A stretch of 64,000 bases of DNA from Enhydrobacter sp. (GCA_026126105.1 JAHCJV010000009.1:37694-101693); one strand, 5' to 3'; shown: positions 45,410 through 55,058, counted from the stretch's first letter. The notes: generated by a model from the letters alone, not told the origin. Numbers and translations: made by a program.

Positions 45410-46399
45410 TCATTCGAGCTTGATGTTCGCCACCCGGATGACTTCGGCGTAGCGGGCAGTGTCGTCGGCCACCGCGCGGCTGAACTCCGCCGATGAGGTG
45501 CCCACGACGATGAGGCCGATGTCGGCCAGCCGTTTCACGATCTCGGGGCGGCGCACCGCCGTCCGGTAGGCCTCTTCCAGCTTCGCCTTGATCGGCGCCG
45601 GCGTGTCGGCCCTGATCGCGATGCCGAAGTCGTTGCTCGCGCGGACAGTGGGATAGCCTGCTTCGGCGAATGTCGGCAGGTCGGGAAATTCCGGCAGCCG
45701 CTCGGTATGGCTGAGCGCCAGTCCGCGCAGCTGGCCGCCGAGAATGTATTGCCGGGCATCCGTCACGCCGAGAATGGACATCTGGATGCGCGATTCCAGC
45801 AGGTCGGACACGATGGCTGGCGTGGAGCGATAGGGGACGTGGGTCATGTCGACCCCGGTGGCCATCTTGAAGAGCTCGCCGCCCAGGTGCACGGACGTGC
45901 CGACGCCGGTGCTCCCGTAGGACCATTTGCCCGGCTGCGCCTTCGCGGCGACGACGAACTCCGCCATGGTCTTTGGGCCGAGTTGGCTCGGTATGGTCAG
46001 GATGGTCGGCCCGATGGTCAGCCGCGAGAGCGGGGTGAAGGCGTCCATCGAGAAGGGGAGATTGCGCATCAGCAGCGCAACGATGGCAAAGCTGCTGCCC
46101 GTGAACATCAGCGTGTAGCCGTCGGCCGGTGCCGACGCCACCGATGCCATCGCCACCGTGCCGGTGGCGCCCGGCCGGTTCTCGACGATCACCTGCTGCC
46201 CCAGCTGCTCCGACACGATGGGCGCGAGCAGGCGCGACAGCACGTCCATCGAGCCGCCGGCACCGAATGGCATCACGACACGGATCGGCTTGGTCGGCCA
46301 GGGATCGGCGGCGCGGGCAGCGGTCGCCGCCATCGCGGTCGCCAGCGCACTGGTTGCCGTCGTCGCCAGCATCTTGCGCCGCGTCAGTCGGTTGAGCAT
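45410..46399 (-). CDS. Bug/TctC-type periplasmic binding protein (first copy)
   Basis: 329 residues from ATG 46399, GGAGG seven bases upstream. A Tat-like signal (TRRKMLATTATSALATAMAA) is followed by the Bug hallmark WPTKPIRVVMPFGAGGSMDV and VIVENRPGATGTVA, then DLPTFAEAGYPTV near the C-terminal third. Bug proteins bind carboxylates for tripartite tricarboxylate transporters or act as sensors. No TctA/TctB permease is present, so it is an orphan, as is common for this family. Likely co-transcribed with the upstream amidohydrolase (46441-47388). Confidence 0.92.
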   Translation of the reverse strand: MLNRLTRRKMLATTATSALATAMAATAARAADPWPTKPIRVVMPFGAGGSMDVLSRLLAPIVSEQLGQQVIVENRPGATGTVAMASVASAPADGYTLMFTGSSFAIVALLMRNLPFSMDAFTPLSRLTIGPTILTIPSQLGPKTMAEFVVAAKAQPGKWSYGSTGVGTSVHLGGELFKMATGVDMTHVPYRSTPAIVSDLLESRIQMSILGVTDARQYILGGQLRGLALSHTERLPEFPDLPTFAEAGYPTVRASNDFGIAIRADTPAPIKAKLEEAYRTAVRRPEIVKRLADIGLIVVGTSSAEFSRAVADDTARYAEVIRVANIKLE

Positions 46400-46440
46400 C
46401 GTTTGTCCTCCGGGGATTGCGGTGTGCGGTCGGCCGGATC

Positions 46441-47388
46441 TCACGGCAGCTGGATGGGCATCCGATAGAAGCGGATGGCGTTGCCGGCAAAGAACTTGCC
46501 GAGCGTTTCCGGTGTCTCTGCCGCCAGTGCCTCGCGCATGACGTCGACGATCCCTCCGAACGTCGTGCTGAGGCTGGCGACCGGAAGATTGCTGGCGAAG
46601 ATGATGCGGTCCGGCCCGAAGATCGAAGCGGCCTCGCGCGCCACGCGGATGTTGCTCGGCACATCCCACTTGCCGTGCGGCAGGCCGAGCTCCGAGATCT
46701 TGATTGCCACGTTCGGGCAGTCGGCCAGCGCCGCGAGCCCCTTGCGCCAGATCGTCAGGCCCTCCTCCGACCGGTCGAGCGGAAGGCCGGTGTGATTGAC
46801 CACCATGGGAATGCCGGGAAAGGAACGCGCGATCTCGGCGCCTTCCTCCAGATGCCAGTACGGAATGCGCATGTCCCAGGACATGCCGTGCTTCTCCAGC
46901 AACGCGAAGTTCCGCCGCCAATGGTCGTCCTGCATGGTGCCGGGCGCGCCCGCGGCGGAAATGCCTGGTCCCGGCGAAGTCGTGGGGCGCGAGCGGATGC
47001 CGCGCATCAGCGCCGACTGCGCATGGCCCTCGAGGATCGCCGCGCAGTCCGGCTGGACGAACGAAACGTGCCCGACGACGACCGACGGCACGCCGAACCG
47101 TGCGTGCATCGTTTCCAGCCATTCGGTCTCGGCGACGTGTTCTTCCTTGGCGCGGCCACCCTGGATATGAACGCTGCCGATGACGCGGAAGCCCTTCAGG
47201 TCCCCGATATAGTCCACCGGCATGTAATCCCGGCAGATCCTGCGATAATCGCCGAGGAAGAAATTCTCGTCGTACTGATCCTGCTTGCTGGGATAACGGC
47301 CCGCGCCGAGGTCCCAGAGATGATGGTGGGCATCCACGATGGGCATCGCGAATTCACGCGGCGGTGCCATTTCGTCGAACAATCTCAT
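46441..47388 (-). CDS. Amidohydrolase-2 family hydrolase (lactone/PDC hydrolase-like)
   Basis: 315 residues from ATG 47388. An HxH metal motif in IVDAHHHLWDLG (about residues 18-24), then GSVHIQGGRAKEE, IPMVVNHTGLP and FASNLPVASL near the C-terminus match COG3618-type enzymes, which open lactones such as 2-pyrone-4,6-dicarboxylate or fuconolactone. The FASN in place of FGSD occurs in parts of this family. It precedes the Bug protein on the same strand by 41 bases, so they may form a catabolic uptake/hydrolysis unit. Confidence 0.85.
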   Translation of the reverse strand: MRLFDEMAPPREFAMPIVDAHHHLWDLGAGRYPSKQDQYDENFFLGDYRRICRDYMPVDYIGDLKGFRVIGSVHIQGGRAKEEHVAETEWLETMHARFGVPSVVVGHVSFVQPDCAAILEGHAQSALMRGIRSRPTTSPGPGISAAGAPGTMQDDHWRRNFALLEKHGMSWDMRIPYWHLEEGAEIARSFPGIPMVVNHTGLPLDRSEEGLTIWRKGLAALADCPNVAIKISELGLPHGKWDVPSNIRVAREAASIFGPDRIIFASNLPVASLSTTFGGIVDVMREALAAETPETLGKFFAGNAIRFYRMPIQLP

Positions 47389-47537
47389 CGTTCCCGGCCC
47401 TTCACCCTTACTGCACCGATGAAGCCGACGCCTCGGGTCGATGTCAATGAATGCGGCTCGCCAGTCGGATTGCTATAGCCGAGGACGGATCGGACGGGAC
47501 GGTTTCGCCCGCTCGCTACTACGCGTGAGGTGACGCC

Positions 47538-48758
47538 GTGACCCGCCTGTTTCGTGACGCGCTGCATGAGGATTTCGGCACGTGGCCGATCGCCTACATT
47601 CCCTATGGCGGTGCCGATTTCGGCGAGGTCCGGGCCGTCGCCGCGGCGGTCGGCGAAGGCGACGACAGCGCCTATTTCACCGCTTGGGATAGAGCGGGCG
47701 ACCGCCTGAGCGCGGAGGCCGACGCGGCGCTCGCCAAGGGTCATGTCGCCAGTGCGCGCGCTCTGTATCTCCGGGCCAGCGCCTTCCACGCGACCTCTTT
47801 TCATCCGCTCTACGGTGCACCCGTCGATCGGCGCGTCCTCGCCGCCTTCGGCAAGCAGGTCGCCGCTTTCGACAAGGGTCTCGCCCTCGGCAGGCATCCG
47901 ACCGCGCCGCTCGCCATCCCCTTCGGGCATACCTAGTTGCCGGCCTACTTCATCGCCGCGGAAGGGCTGGAGGGCGAGGTGCGGCCTCTGATCCTCTTCA
48001 ACAATGGATACGACTGCACCATCACCGACACCTACTTCGCGTGCGCCGTGGCAGCCTCGCGACGCGGCTACCACAGCATGTTGTTCGACGGCCCCGGCCA
48101 GGGCGCAATGCTTTACGAGCGTGGCGTCCCGCTCCGGCCCGACTGGGAGGTGGTGATCAAGGCCGTGGTGGATTTCGCCGAATCCTTGCCTCTGGTCGAT
48201 GCAAAGCGCATCGCGCTCAGCGGCTGGAGCTTGGGCGGCTACCTCGCGCCGCGCGGCGCCTCGGGCAAGCCGCGCATCGCGGCCCTGATCGCCGATCCTG
48301 GCACATGGGGTATCGCGGACGGCTTCCGCGACGTGATCGCGCGAATCTTCGGCCTGCCCGCCGAGGCCGTCACCGACCTCGGCGCGCTCGACCAGGCGAT
48401 CATGGCCAAGGTCGAGACCCTGATTCGAGGCAATCGCCGGCTGAGCTGGAAAGTAGTGCAGCGCGGCTTCTGGATCCATGGCGTGGACACGCTGCGGGCG
48501 TTCTTCGCCGAAACCGAGCGCTTCACCTTGAGCGGCCGCGCCGAGCAGATCGCTTGCCCGACCCTCATCACGCAGGCCGAGAACGACGTTCTTGCGTTCG
48601 GTGCCGGCGCGTTTGCTGCGTCGTTGCGCTGCCCTACGACCTTGATGCGCTTCACCGCAGCGGAGGGAGCGGACGACTATTGCGAGATGGGCAACCGCTC
48701 TCTCCTAAACCGCCGGGCGCTTGACTGGCTCGACGAGCAGTTCGAACCTCGTCCCTGA
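47538..48758 (+). pseudogene. Alpha/beta hydrolase interrupted by one in-frame TAG
   Basis: Two open parts in the same frame (47538-47936 and 47937-48758) are separated only by TAG at 47934-47936. The first part (GTG start with GAGGTGAC upstream) is the N-terminal cap domain. The second begins LPAYFIAAEG, the usual start of the catalytic domain after IPF(E)GT, and continues with LILFNNGYD, FDGPGQG, the nucleophile elbow SGWSLGGY and the Asp region QAENDVL. Where relatives have a catalytic His (usually ...GxxHC...), this protein reads EGADDYCEMGN, so the His is a Tyr. Intact length would be 406 residues. Most likely a recent pseudogene; readthrough or two-part translation cannot be excluded. 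Confidence 0.8.
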
Positions 48759-49090
48759 GGGACGCCGGCGGCGGCAGGCTTTGCGCCAAAGCGCTCCGCG
48801 TCGAGCGTGCAGGTTGATCTGCGCGACTCCCGGCCCGACGGTCCGGAACGCCGATTGCGAAAACCGAGCTGCCCTTTTGATGCCTCGCTCGCCTTTTACC
48901 GTCACGATGGTTACGAGGTGACCGACTGTCCGTCGAGCCATTTCTGGTCCCGTCTCGTCGTCACGCAACAATCGTGACCGCAGGTTGGTGCCGGTGCCGG
49001 ATGAACTTCACGAGAGGAACGCTTGAATGAAGCGACCATTTTCCAAGTTCAACGACGCCGCCTGCCGGTCCTGGCGCAGTCGACAATTCG
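48759..49090. other. Gene-free gap, possible remnant of an acetyltransferase-like frame
   Basis: 332 bases with no supported gene. A plus-strand frame ending in TGA at about 48975 reads ASLAFYRHDGYEVTD then SHFWSRLVV, reminiscent of the C-terminal end of a GNAT acetyltransferase, but without a start or upstream domain. It may be decayed sequence next to the pseudogene. Confidence 0.25.
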
Positions 49091-50527
49091 ATGGACAATG
49101 GCATCGGCGTGCGTTCGCGAGACCGGCCGCACACGCTCGACAAGCTCCCCGAGTGGTTGCCGGGACGTAGGGTGGGCGAACTGAAACCTGCAACCGATCC
49201 CGGGGCCGCCGCTGTCGAGGTCGCCTTGGCGGACGCCGAGCGCAAGGGCTTTCGGCTGGCGGTGATCGGCCGGGCCTGCGCACTTGTGGCGATCGCCGCA
49301 TTCTACTTCGCGGTCTTCCCGTGGCCGAACAACCTTGCCATGACCGCCGTTTTCCTGGCCGCCGCCGGCGTGGGCCTCGTTCCCCTTGCTCTCGTCGGCG
49401 GCCGCTTCGAGCGCGCCGGGCGTTTTGCTCTCTTCGCCTTCGACATGGCCGGGATCAGCGCCATGCTCGCCTTCGCACCGCTCAGCAGCGGCGATGACAT
49501 TCCGCAGAACTTCATGTTCTTCTCGAGCCGCCACCTCTACTACTACGTGGTCGTCGCGCTTTCCGTCCTCACCCTGTCGCCGGCCCTGGTGCTGTGGTCG
49601 GGGCTTTGCGCCGTTGCGGGACTGGCAGGCGCCACCGCGTGGATCGCCGCCGGCATGGACCAGCTCGTGAGCTTCGGCGACATGCCGCGCGGACCCACGC
49701 GCGAGCAGTTCATGGCGGTGGTGCTCAGTCCGAATTTCCTCGCCATCCCCGTCCGGGTCAGCGAAGGCCTCGTCATCGCGCTCTCCACCACGATCGCGGC
49801 GCTTGCAGTGCATCGCGCGCGGGAGGTGGTTCGCGCGCATGCCGCCGGCGAGGAAAAGCGCAGCCGGGTCCAGCAGCTCCTCGGCCGCTATGTCCCGGTG
49901 CAAGTGGCTCAGCAGCTCGTCGACGCCGGTCGGCTCGCCCCGCAGCTGCGACATGCGACCATCCTGTTCGCCGACATCGAAGGGTTCACGCGGCTCTCGG
50001 AAAGACTGACGGCACCAGAGGTGATCGGTCTTCTGAACGGATTCTTCGACGCGGCAGCGACCGTCGTCGAGGCGCGCGGCGGCATCGTCGTGAACCATGT
50101 CGGCGATGCGCTGATCGCGGCCTTCAATGCGCCGCTGCCCGTCGAGGACCATGCGTCGCGCGCGGTGGACGCCGCCCGCGCCCTGCAGGCGCTCGTGTTC
50201 GCGCGCGATTTCCAGGGGTGCCGTCTTCGGCTCCGGGTGGGCGTCGCCACCGGGCCGGTCGCCGCGGGCACCGTCGGCGGAGCGACGCGTCAGACCTACA
50301 CCGTGTACGGCGACACGGTGAACCTCGCCCAGCGGCTGGAGCAATTCAACAAGGAGCTCGGGACGGACAGCCTGATCTGCGGTGCGACCTTCGAGGCCGC
50401 GCGGCCGGTCTGCGCGGATGCGGTGGCCATGGGATCGGTGCAGGTCCGCGGGCGCGAGGCCGCGCTCGAGGTCTTCACGTTCGCGAGGGGGCCGGGCACG
50501 GCTCGATCGGCAGCCCGTCCGGCTTGA
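49091..50527 (+). CDS. Membrane class III adenylate/guanylate cyclase
   Basis: 478 residues; about six membrane helices between residues 54 and 241, a short linker (EEKRSRVQQLLGRYVP) and a class III cyclase domain at about 285-450. The metal Asp residues are Asp295 (FADIEGFT) and Asp339 (VGDALIAAF); YGDTVNLAQRLEQF contains the transition-state Asn/Arg. The purine-specifying position four residues before Asp339 is Asn335 where adenylate cyclases usually have Lys (KxxGD), so nucleotide choice is uncertain. The membrane half is probably a sensor. Next gene starts 46 bases later. Confidence 0.9.
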   Translation: MDNGIGVRSRDRPHTLDKLPEWLPGRRVGELKPATDPGAAAVEVALADAERKGFRLAVIGRACALVAIAAFYFAVFPWPNNLAMTAVFLAAAGVGLVPLALVGGRFERAGRFALFAFDMAGISAMLAFAPLSSGDDIPQNFMFFSSRHLYYYVVVALSVLTLSPALVLWSGLCAVAGLAGATAWIAAGMDQLVSFGDMPRGPTREQFMAVVLSPNFLAIPVRVSEGLVIALSTTIAALAVHRAREVVRAHAAGEEKRSRVQQLLGRYVPVQVAQQLVDAGRLAPQLRHATILFADIEGFTRLSERLTAPEVIGLLNGFFDAAATVVEARGGIVVNHVGDALIAAFNAPLPVEDHASRAVDAARALQALVFARDFQGCRLRLRVGVATGPVAAGTVGGATRQTYTVYGDTVNLAQRLEQFNKELGTDSLICGATFEAARPVCADAVAMGSVQVRGREAALEVFTFARGPGTARSAARPA

Positions 50528-50573
50528 GGCGCATCGGACGGCCGCGATAGAAGCGTGCGCGATTTCGGAGGGC

Positions 50574-51020
50574 ATGGACGTGGCGGATCGGCGGGCGGCG
50601 CGGGACGAGCGGCGGGAGAATTTCGGGTGGTGGACGAAGATCGCGAGCCGGTGGTCCGACTGCGATGCTTACGGGCACGTGAACAACGCGATCTATTACA
50701 GCTGGTTCGATACCGCGCTGACGACGATGGCGATCGAGCGCGGCATCCTGCGCGCGCCGGGGCAGACCTCGATCGGCCTGTGCGTTGCGAGCGGCTGCGA
50801 GTTCCTGGCGCCGATCGGGTTCCCCGAGACGGTCGATGTCGGAGTCCGCGTGGGACGGATCGGCAGCAGCTCGATCCGCTACGAGCTCGCGATCTTCGCG
50901 CAAGAAGAGGTGCCGGCAGCCGTCTGTCACTTCACCCATGTCTATGTCGATGCGCAGACGCGGAAGGGTGTTGCGCTTACGTCCGCGCAAAAGGCGGCGA
51001 TCGCCGATCTGGTCGGGTGA
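50574..51020 (+). CDS. Hotdog-fold acyl-CoA thioesterase (4-hydroxybenzoyl-CoA thioesterase type)
   Basis: 148 residues from ATG 50574; the GGAGGG ribosome site lies only one base upstream, so GTG 50580 (two codons later) may be the real start. The catalytic loop reads SDCDAYGHVNNAIYYSWFDT near residues 29-46: the Asp-x-x-x-H-V-N-N pattern of YbgC/4HBT enzymes. VYVDAQTRKGVAL near the C-terminus is also typical. It hydrolyses short or aromatic acyl-CoA. Part of a plus-strand run from the cyclase to TRAP operon B. Confidence 0.85.
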   Translation: MDVADRRAARDERRENFGWWTKIASRWSDCDAYGHVNNAIYYSWFDTALTTMAIERGILRAPGQTSIGLCVASGCEFLAPIGFPETVDVGVRVGRIGSSSIRYELAIFAQEEVPAAVCHFTHVYVDAQTRKGVALTSAQKAAIADLVG

Positions 51021-51112
51021 TCGGCGGCAAAGCTTGCTGGACTCACAGACGCTGAACTACAGTCCGCCGCCAGTGAGTGCCGGAAAGGCCTCGCGACCCA
51101 AGGGAGGTTTTG

Positions 51113-52096
51113 TTGAATCCGACGCGTCGCCGCATCATCGCGGCCAGTGCGGGCGTCCTGGCGACGCCGGCCTTGTTTACCTCCACATTGGCGCAGGGCG
51201 CTTTTCCGTCGAAGCCGATCCGCATCGTCGTGCCCTATCCGGCGGGCGGCCAGACCGACGGCATCGCGCGTTCGTTCGGCGATTACCTGTCGCGCAAGCT
51301 CGGCCAATCGGTCGTGGTCGAGAACAAGGGTGGTGCCGGCGGCACGATCGGCGTCACGGAGGTCAAGCGCGCGCCGCCCGACGGACACACGATCCTCTGC
51401 ACCATCTCCTCGTCTCTGATCCAGAACAGGGTGACGGTGAAGGACCTGCCCTACGATCCCGAGAAGGATTTCACCTATCTGACTATGACGACCAGCATCG
51501 GTGGGCCCGTGGTCGCGGCGGAGAAGACCGGCGCCACCAACCTCAAGCAGTTCGTCGAGTATGCCAAGAAGGTCGACAAGCTGAACTGGGGTGCCTACGG
51601 CCCCGGCTCGACACCGCACGTGCTGATCGAGACGATGGTCAAGCAGTACGGATTCAAGGTCGAGGTCGTGCAGTATCGCGGGGAGGCGGCGATGTTCGCG
51701 GACCTGTCGGCGCAGGTGCTCGACGGCGCGTCTGGCAGCCCGGCGGGGGCGTCGCCGGTGATCGCGTCGGGCAAGGGCAGGATCATCGCCGTCGTCGGCG
51801 ACCGCCTGCCGGCCTATCCGGACGTGCCGACGATGACCGAGCAGGGCGCGGTCGGCGGCTCCTACGAGACGCGCGCCTTCGCCGCCTTCGCCGTGCCGTC
51901 CGCGACGCCGAAGGAGATCGCCAAGAAGCTGTCCGACACGCTGATCGAGGCCGGCACCGACGAGAAGGTGAAGGAGCTCCTCGCCAAGTACCTGATCGTC
52001 GGCCCGCTCAGCTTCGAGGCGACCAACGCCCGCTTCAAGCGCGACACCGAGGTGATGATGCAGGTGCTGAAGGAGATCGGGCTGAAGCCGGAATAG
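51113..52096 (+). CDS. Bug/TctC-type periplasmic binding protein (second copy)
   Basis: 327 residues from TTG 51113, five bases after GGGAGG; TTG 51110 is an equally possible neighbour. A Tat-like signal (TRRRIIAASAGVLATPALF) is followed by FPSKPIRIVVPYPAGGQTDGIA and VVVENKGGAGGTIGV, the Bug signature, and YPDVPTMTEQGAVGG near residue 245. Like the copy at 45410 it lacks TctAB partners. It lies 149 bases before TRAP operon B and may be regulated with it. Confidence 0.9.
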   Translation: MNPTRRRIIAASAGVLATPALFTSTLAQGAFPSKPIRIVVPYPAGGQTDGIARSFGDYLSRKLGQSVVVENKGGAGGTIGVTEVKRAPPDGHTILCTISSSLIQNRVTVKDLPYDPEKDFTYLTMTTSIGGPVVAAEKTGATNLKQFVEYAKKVDKLNWGAYGPGSTPHVLIETMVKQYGFKVEVVQYRGEAAMFADLSAQVLDGASGSPAGASPVIASGKGRIIAVVGDRLPAYPDVPTMTEQGAVGGSYETRAFAAFAVPSATPKEIAKKLSDTLIEAGTDEKVKELLAKYLIVGPLSFEATNARFKRDTEVMMQVLKEIGLKPE

Positions 52097-52245
52097 CGGG
52101 AAGGCAGGCAGCTCGCCATCCTTGGAATTTTCCGAGGTTGACGCCGGGATGCGTCGCGCCCAGCATCGAATGGCGAGTGGTGGAGCGTGAGCGAGGCGTG
52201 GAAACAACCTTGCAACGCAATGAAGGAAGTAAATGGGAGGGTAGG

Positions 52246-53250
52246 ATGCGCTGGGATCGTTGGCTGACCGTGCTTGCCGTGGGCGCGCTCGTATCGGGAT
52301 TGTCGGGACCGTTCGTGCCACGGGCGGAGGCGGCCGACCTCACGATCAAGCTCGGCTGGCCGAGCTCGGCGGGCGAGACCGATCCCTACGCCGTGGGCGC
52401 CCGCGCGTTCAAGGACGCCGTGGAAAAGGAGTCGAAGGGGCGGATCGAGGTCAAGTTGTTCCCCAATCGGGCACTCGGCGACGAGAAGCCGCTGCTGGAG
52501 GGAATGCGCCTCGGCACCGTCGAGGCCGGCATCGTGACCAATGCGGTGGTCGCGCAGATCGAGCCGGCGTTCCAGATCAACGACATGCCGTTCCTCTACG
52601 CCGACGAGGCTCAGGCGCAGAAGGTGCTGGACGGCCCGGTCGGCGACAAGCTGCGCAAGAAGCTCGAGACGAAAGGCGTGGTCGTGCTCGGCTTCATGGA
52701 GGGCGGATTCCGCGCCATGATCAACAATGTCCGGCCGGTCAACACGCCCGCGGACGTGAAGGGCGTGAAGTACCGGGTCATGCAGAACCCGGTCTATATT
52801 GCGATGTTCTCCTCGCTCGGGGGCAACGCCGTGCCAATGGCTTGGGCCGAGACCTTCACGGCTGTTCAGCAGGGTGCGATCGACGGGCTCGAAATACCGC
52901 CGACGGTCATCGACCAGAATAAGCTGTTCGAGGTCACCAAGTACATGTCGCTGACGAACCATACCTATTCGGTGATCGAGCTTCTGATGTCGAAGCGCGT
53001 CTTCGACAAACAGCCGGACGACCTGAAGCAGGCGATCGTCAAGGCTGCCGCCGAAGCGACGAAGCAGCAGCGGGCGGCCTCTCTCAAGGCGTCACAGGAA
53101 GTGATCGCGACGCTCGAGGGCAAGGGGATGAAGGTCAACAAGGTGGCCGACATCGCTCCGTTCCGCGAATCGGTGAAGACGGTCTACGAGCAGTTCAAGC
53201 CGTCGATCGGCGCGGACATCGTGGATGAGGTGCTCGTGACGGTTAAGTAG
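52246..53250 (+). CDS. TRAP transporter periplasmic binding protein (DctP type), operon B
   Basis: 334 residues from ATG 52246, with GGGAGGGTAGG just upstream. The signal peptide ends AEA-ADLTIK. DctP landmarks are VKLFPNRALGDEKPLLEGMRLG, FMEGGFRAMINNVRPV, ADVKGVKYRVMQNP with the substrate-clamping Arg, MAWAETFTAVQQGAIDGLEIP (in parts), and TNHTYSVIELLMSK. The more canonical of the two DctP proteins in the window. The small permease follows three bases after the stop. Confidence 0.95.
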   Translation: MRWDRWLTVLAVGALVSGLSGPFVPRAEAADLTIKLGWPSSAGETDPYAVGARAFKDAVEKESKGRIEVKLFPNRALGDEKPLLEGMRLGTVEAGIVTNAVVAQIEPAFQINDMPFLYADEAQAQKVLDGPVGDKLRKKLETKGVVVLGFMEGGFRAMINNVRPVNTPADVKGVKYRVMQNPVYIAMFSSLGGNAVPMAWAETFTAVQQGAIDGLEIPPTVIDQNKLFEVTKYMSLTNHTYSVIELLMSKRVFDKQPDDLKQAIVKAAAEATKQQRAASLKASQEVIATLEGKGMKVNKVADIAPFRESVKTVYEQFKPSIGADIVDEVLVTVK

Positions 53251-53253
53251 GCG

Positions 53254-53784
53254 ATGGAGACCGGGTCGCCGAACGGATTTGCGATAGAGAGTATACGACG
53301 CGTCGTCCGAGCCGTCGTCTGGCTGCTGCAGGCAAGCCTGATTGCCGCCGCAGCTGTAATGCTCGCGTGCATCGCGATCCAAGTGGTGATGCGCTACGTG
53401 TTCGGGAAAACGCCCTCGTGGTCCGAGGAAGTGGCGATTCTGATGTTCGCCTGGACCACGCTTGGCGGCCTCGCGCTCGGCATCCACGAAGGCTTCCATG
53501 TCCGGTTGACGGTGGCGCTGGACCCGCTGCCGGGCGCGGCACGTGCCTGGGCGGAGCGCGGCATCGACCTGATCGCCGCCGTGTTCGGCGCCTGCCTCGT
53601 CTGGTCGGGGCTCGGCTTCGTCGAGTTCACGCGCGGATCCGTTTCGGCGGCCATCGCCTATCCCATAGAGGTGCTGCACGGGATGGCGCCGATTGCCGGC
53701 GCGCTCGTCTGCCTCTTCGCCATCGTGCGTGCGGCGATGGGACCCGCGGGAGCCGGGCAGACAGGAGCGTCGTCTCCGCCATGA
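53254..53784 (+). CDS. TRAP transporter small permease (DctQ type), operon B
   Basis: 176 residues with four membrane segments; landmarks MRYVFGKTPSWSEEVAILMFAWTTLGGLALGIHEGFHV (read in parts) are the DctQ core. ATG 53254 lies three bases after the dctP stop, and its own stop overlaps the dctM start as ATGA, giving a tightly coupled P-Q-M operon. Confidence 0.93.
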   Translation: METGSPNGFAIESIRRVVRAVVWLLQASLIAAAAVMLACIAIQVVMRYVFGKTPSWSEEVAILMFAWTTLGGLALGIHEGFHVRLTVALDPLPGAARAWAERGIDLIAAVFGACLVWSGLGFVEFTRGSVSAAIAYPIEVLHGMAPIAGALVCLFAIVRAAMGPAGAGQTGASSPP

Positions 53785-55052
53785 GCGTCACCGCGATCGT
53801 GCTGGTGGCCACCTTCGTCGGGTTGGCCGCAATAAGCGTGCCCTTCGCCATCGCCATCGGCCTCGCCACCATGGCGGTGCTCGTGGTGGCGGACATCGAA
53901 CCGGCCTTCTTCGCGCAGCAGATCGTCGCCGGCTCGCAGTCCTTCAGCCTGCTCGCGATTCCGCTGTTCATGCTCGCCGGGGAACTGATGACGGCAGGCG
54001 GGCTGTCCGGCCGCCTCGTCCACGCGGCCGGCGTGCTGGTACGGCATCGCACGGGCGGGCTCGCCATGGTGACGGTGATCGCGTCGGCCGTGTTCGCCGC
54101 CATCTCCGGCTCCGCTCCGGCGACCACCGCGGCGATGGGGGCGATCATGATCCCGGCCATGACCCGCGCCGGCTACGACAAGGCATTCGCCACCGCGCTC
54201 GCGGTTAGCTCCGGCGTGCTCGGGCCATTGATCCCCCCATCGATCGCGTTCGTCATCTGGGGTGTCATCGCCGAGCAGTCGATCGGGCGACTGTTCCTGT
54301 CAGGCATCCTGCCCGGGTTGGCGATCGCCGGCGGTCTCCTGGTCGTCTGCTACCTGCATGCAAAGCGCCAGAAGGTACCACGGGAGGAGCGTGCCTCGTG
54401 GCGCGAAACCGTCGAGGCGTTCAGGGATGCAAAGTGGGCGCTGATGTCGCCGGTCATCGTGCTGGGCGGCATCTACGGCGGGATATTCACACCCACCGAG
54501 GCGGCGGGAGTGAGCTGCCTCTACGCCATCCTGGTCGGCCTGCTCGTCGAGCGGCAGCTCACCCTGCGCGGTCTGCCGGAACTGTTCCTCCGGGCGGTGC
54601 GGACATCGGCCATGGTCACGGCGATCGTCGCGGTGTCGACCGGCTTCGGCGTGCTGGTGGCGCAAGACCAGATCGCCGTGAAGTTCGCCGAATGGCTCGC
54701 CGCCAGTGTCGACCAGCGCTGGATCGCGCTGGCTGGCCTCAACATCGTTTTCTTCCTGCTCGCCGCCGTTATGGACGAGATCGCCATCATGGTGATCTTC
54801 GGCCCGATGCTGATCGCGATCGCCAGCCGCTTCGGGGTCGATCCGGTCCATTTCGGCGCGATCATCGTCACCAACGTCGCCATCGGCATGGCGGCGCCGC
54901 CGATCGGCTACTGCCTGTTCATCGGCATGGCGATCAGCGGCCTCGGTCTCGGGGCGGTGTCGCGCCGGATATGGCCCATGATCCTGGTGATGTTGATCGT
55001 GCTGTTCCTGACGACCTATGTGCCTCAGTTCGCACTGCTCCTGGCAGGCTGA
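53781..55052 (+). CDS. TRAP transporter large permease (DctM type), operon B
   Basis: 423 residues, about twelve membrane segments. DctM landmarks are SFSLLAIPLFMLAGELMTAGG, SGSAPATTAAMGAIMIPAM, GPLIPPSIAFVIWGVIAEQSIGRL (in parts) and MAAPPIGYCLFIG. It completes the P-Q-M operon that starts at 52246. The convergent enoyl-CoA hydratase gene ends six bases later. Confidence 0.95.
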   Translation: MSVTAIVLVATFVGLAAISVPFAIAIGLATMAVLVVADIEPAFFAQQIVAGSQSFSLLAIPLFMLAGELMTAGGLSGRLVHAAGVLVRHRTGGLAMVTVIASAVFAAISGSAPATTAAMGAIMIPAMTRAGYDKAFATALAVSSGVLGPLIPPSIAFVIWGVIAEQSIGRLFLSGILPGLAIAGGLLVVCYLHAKRQKVPREERASWRETVEAFRDAKWALMSPVIVLGGIYGGIFTPTEAAGVSCLYAILVGLLVERQLTLRGLPELFLRAVRTSAMVTAIVAVSTGFGVLVAQDQIAVKFAEWLAASVDQRWIALAGLNIVFFLLAAVMDEIAIMVIFGPMLIAIASRFGVDPVHFGAIIVTNVAIGMAAPPIGYCLFIGMAISGLGLGAVSRRIWPMILVMLIVLFLTTYVPQFALLLAG

Positions 55053-55058
55053 GTCCGG

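Noticed and set aside
47934..47936. In-frame stop as a possible selenocysteine site
   Set aside because: The codon is TAG, while bacterial selenocysteine uses TGA; the hydrolase family has no selenoprotein members known to me.
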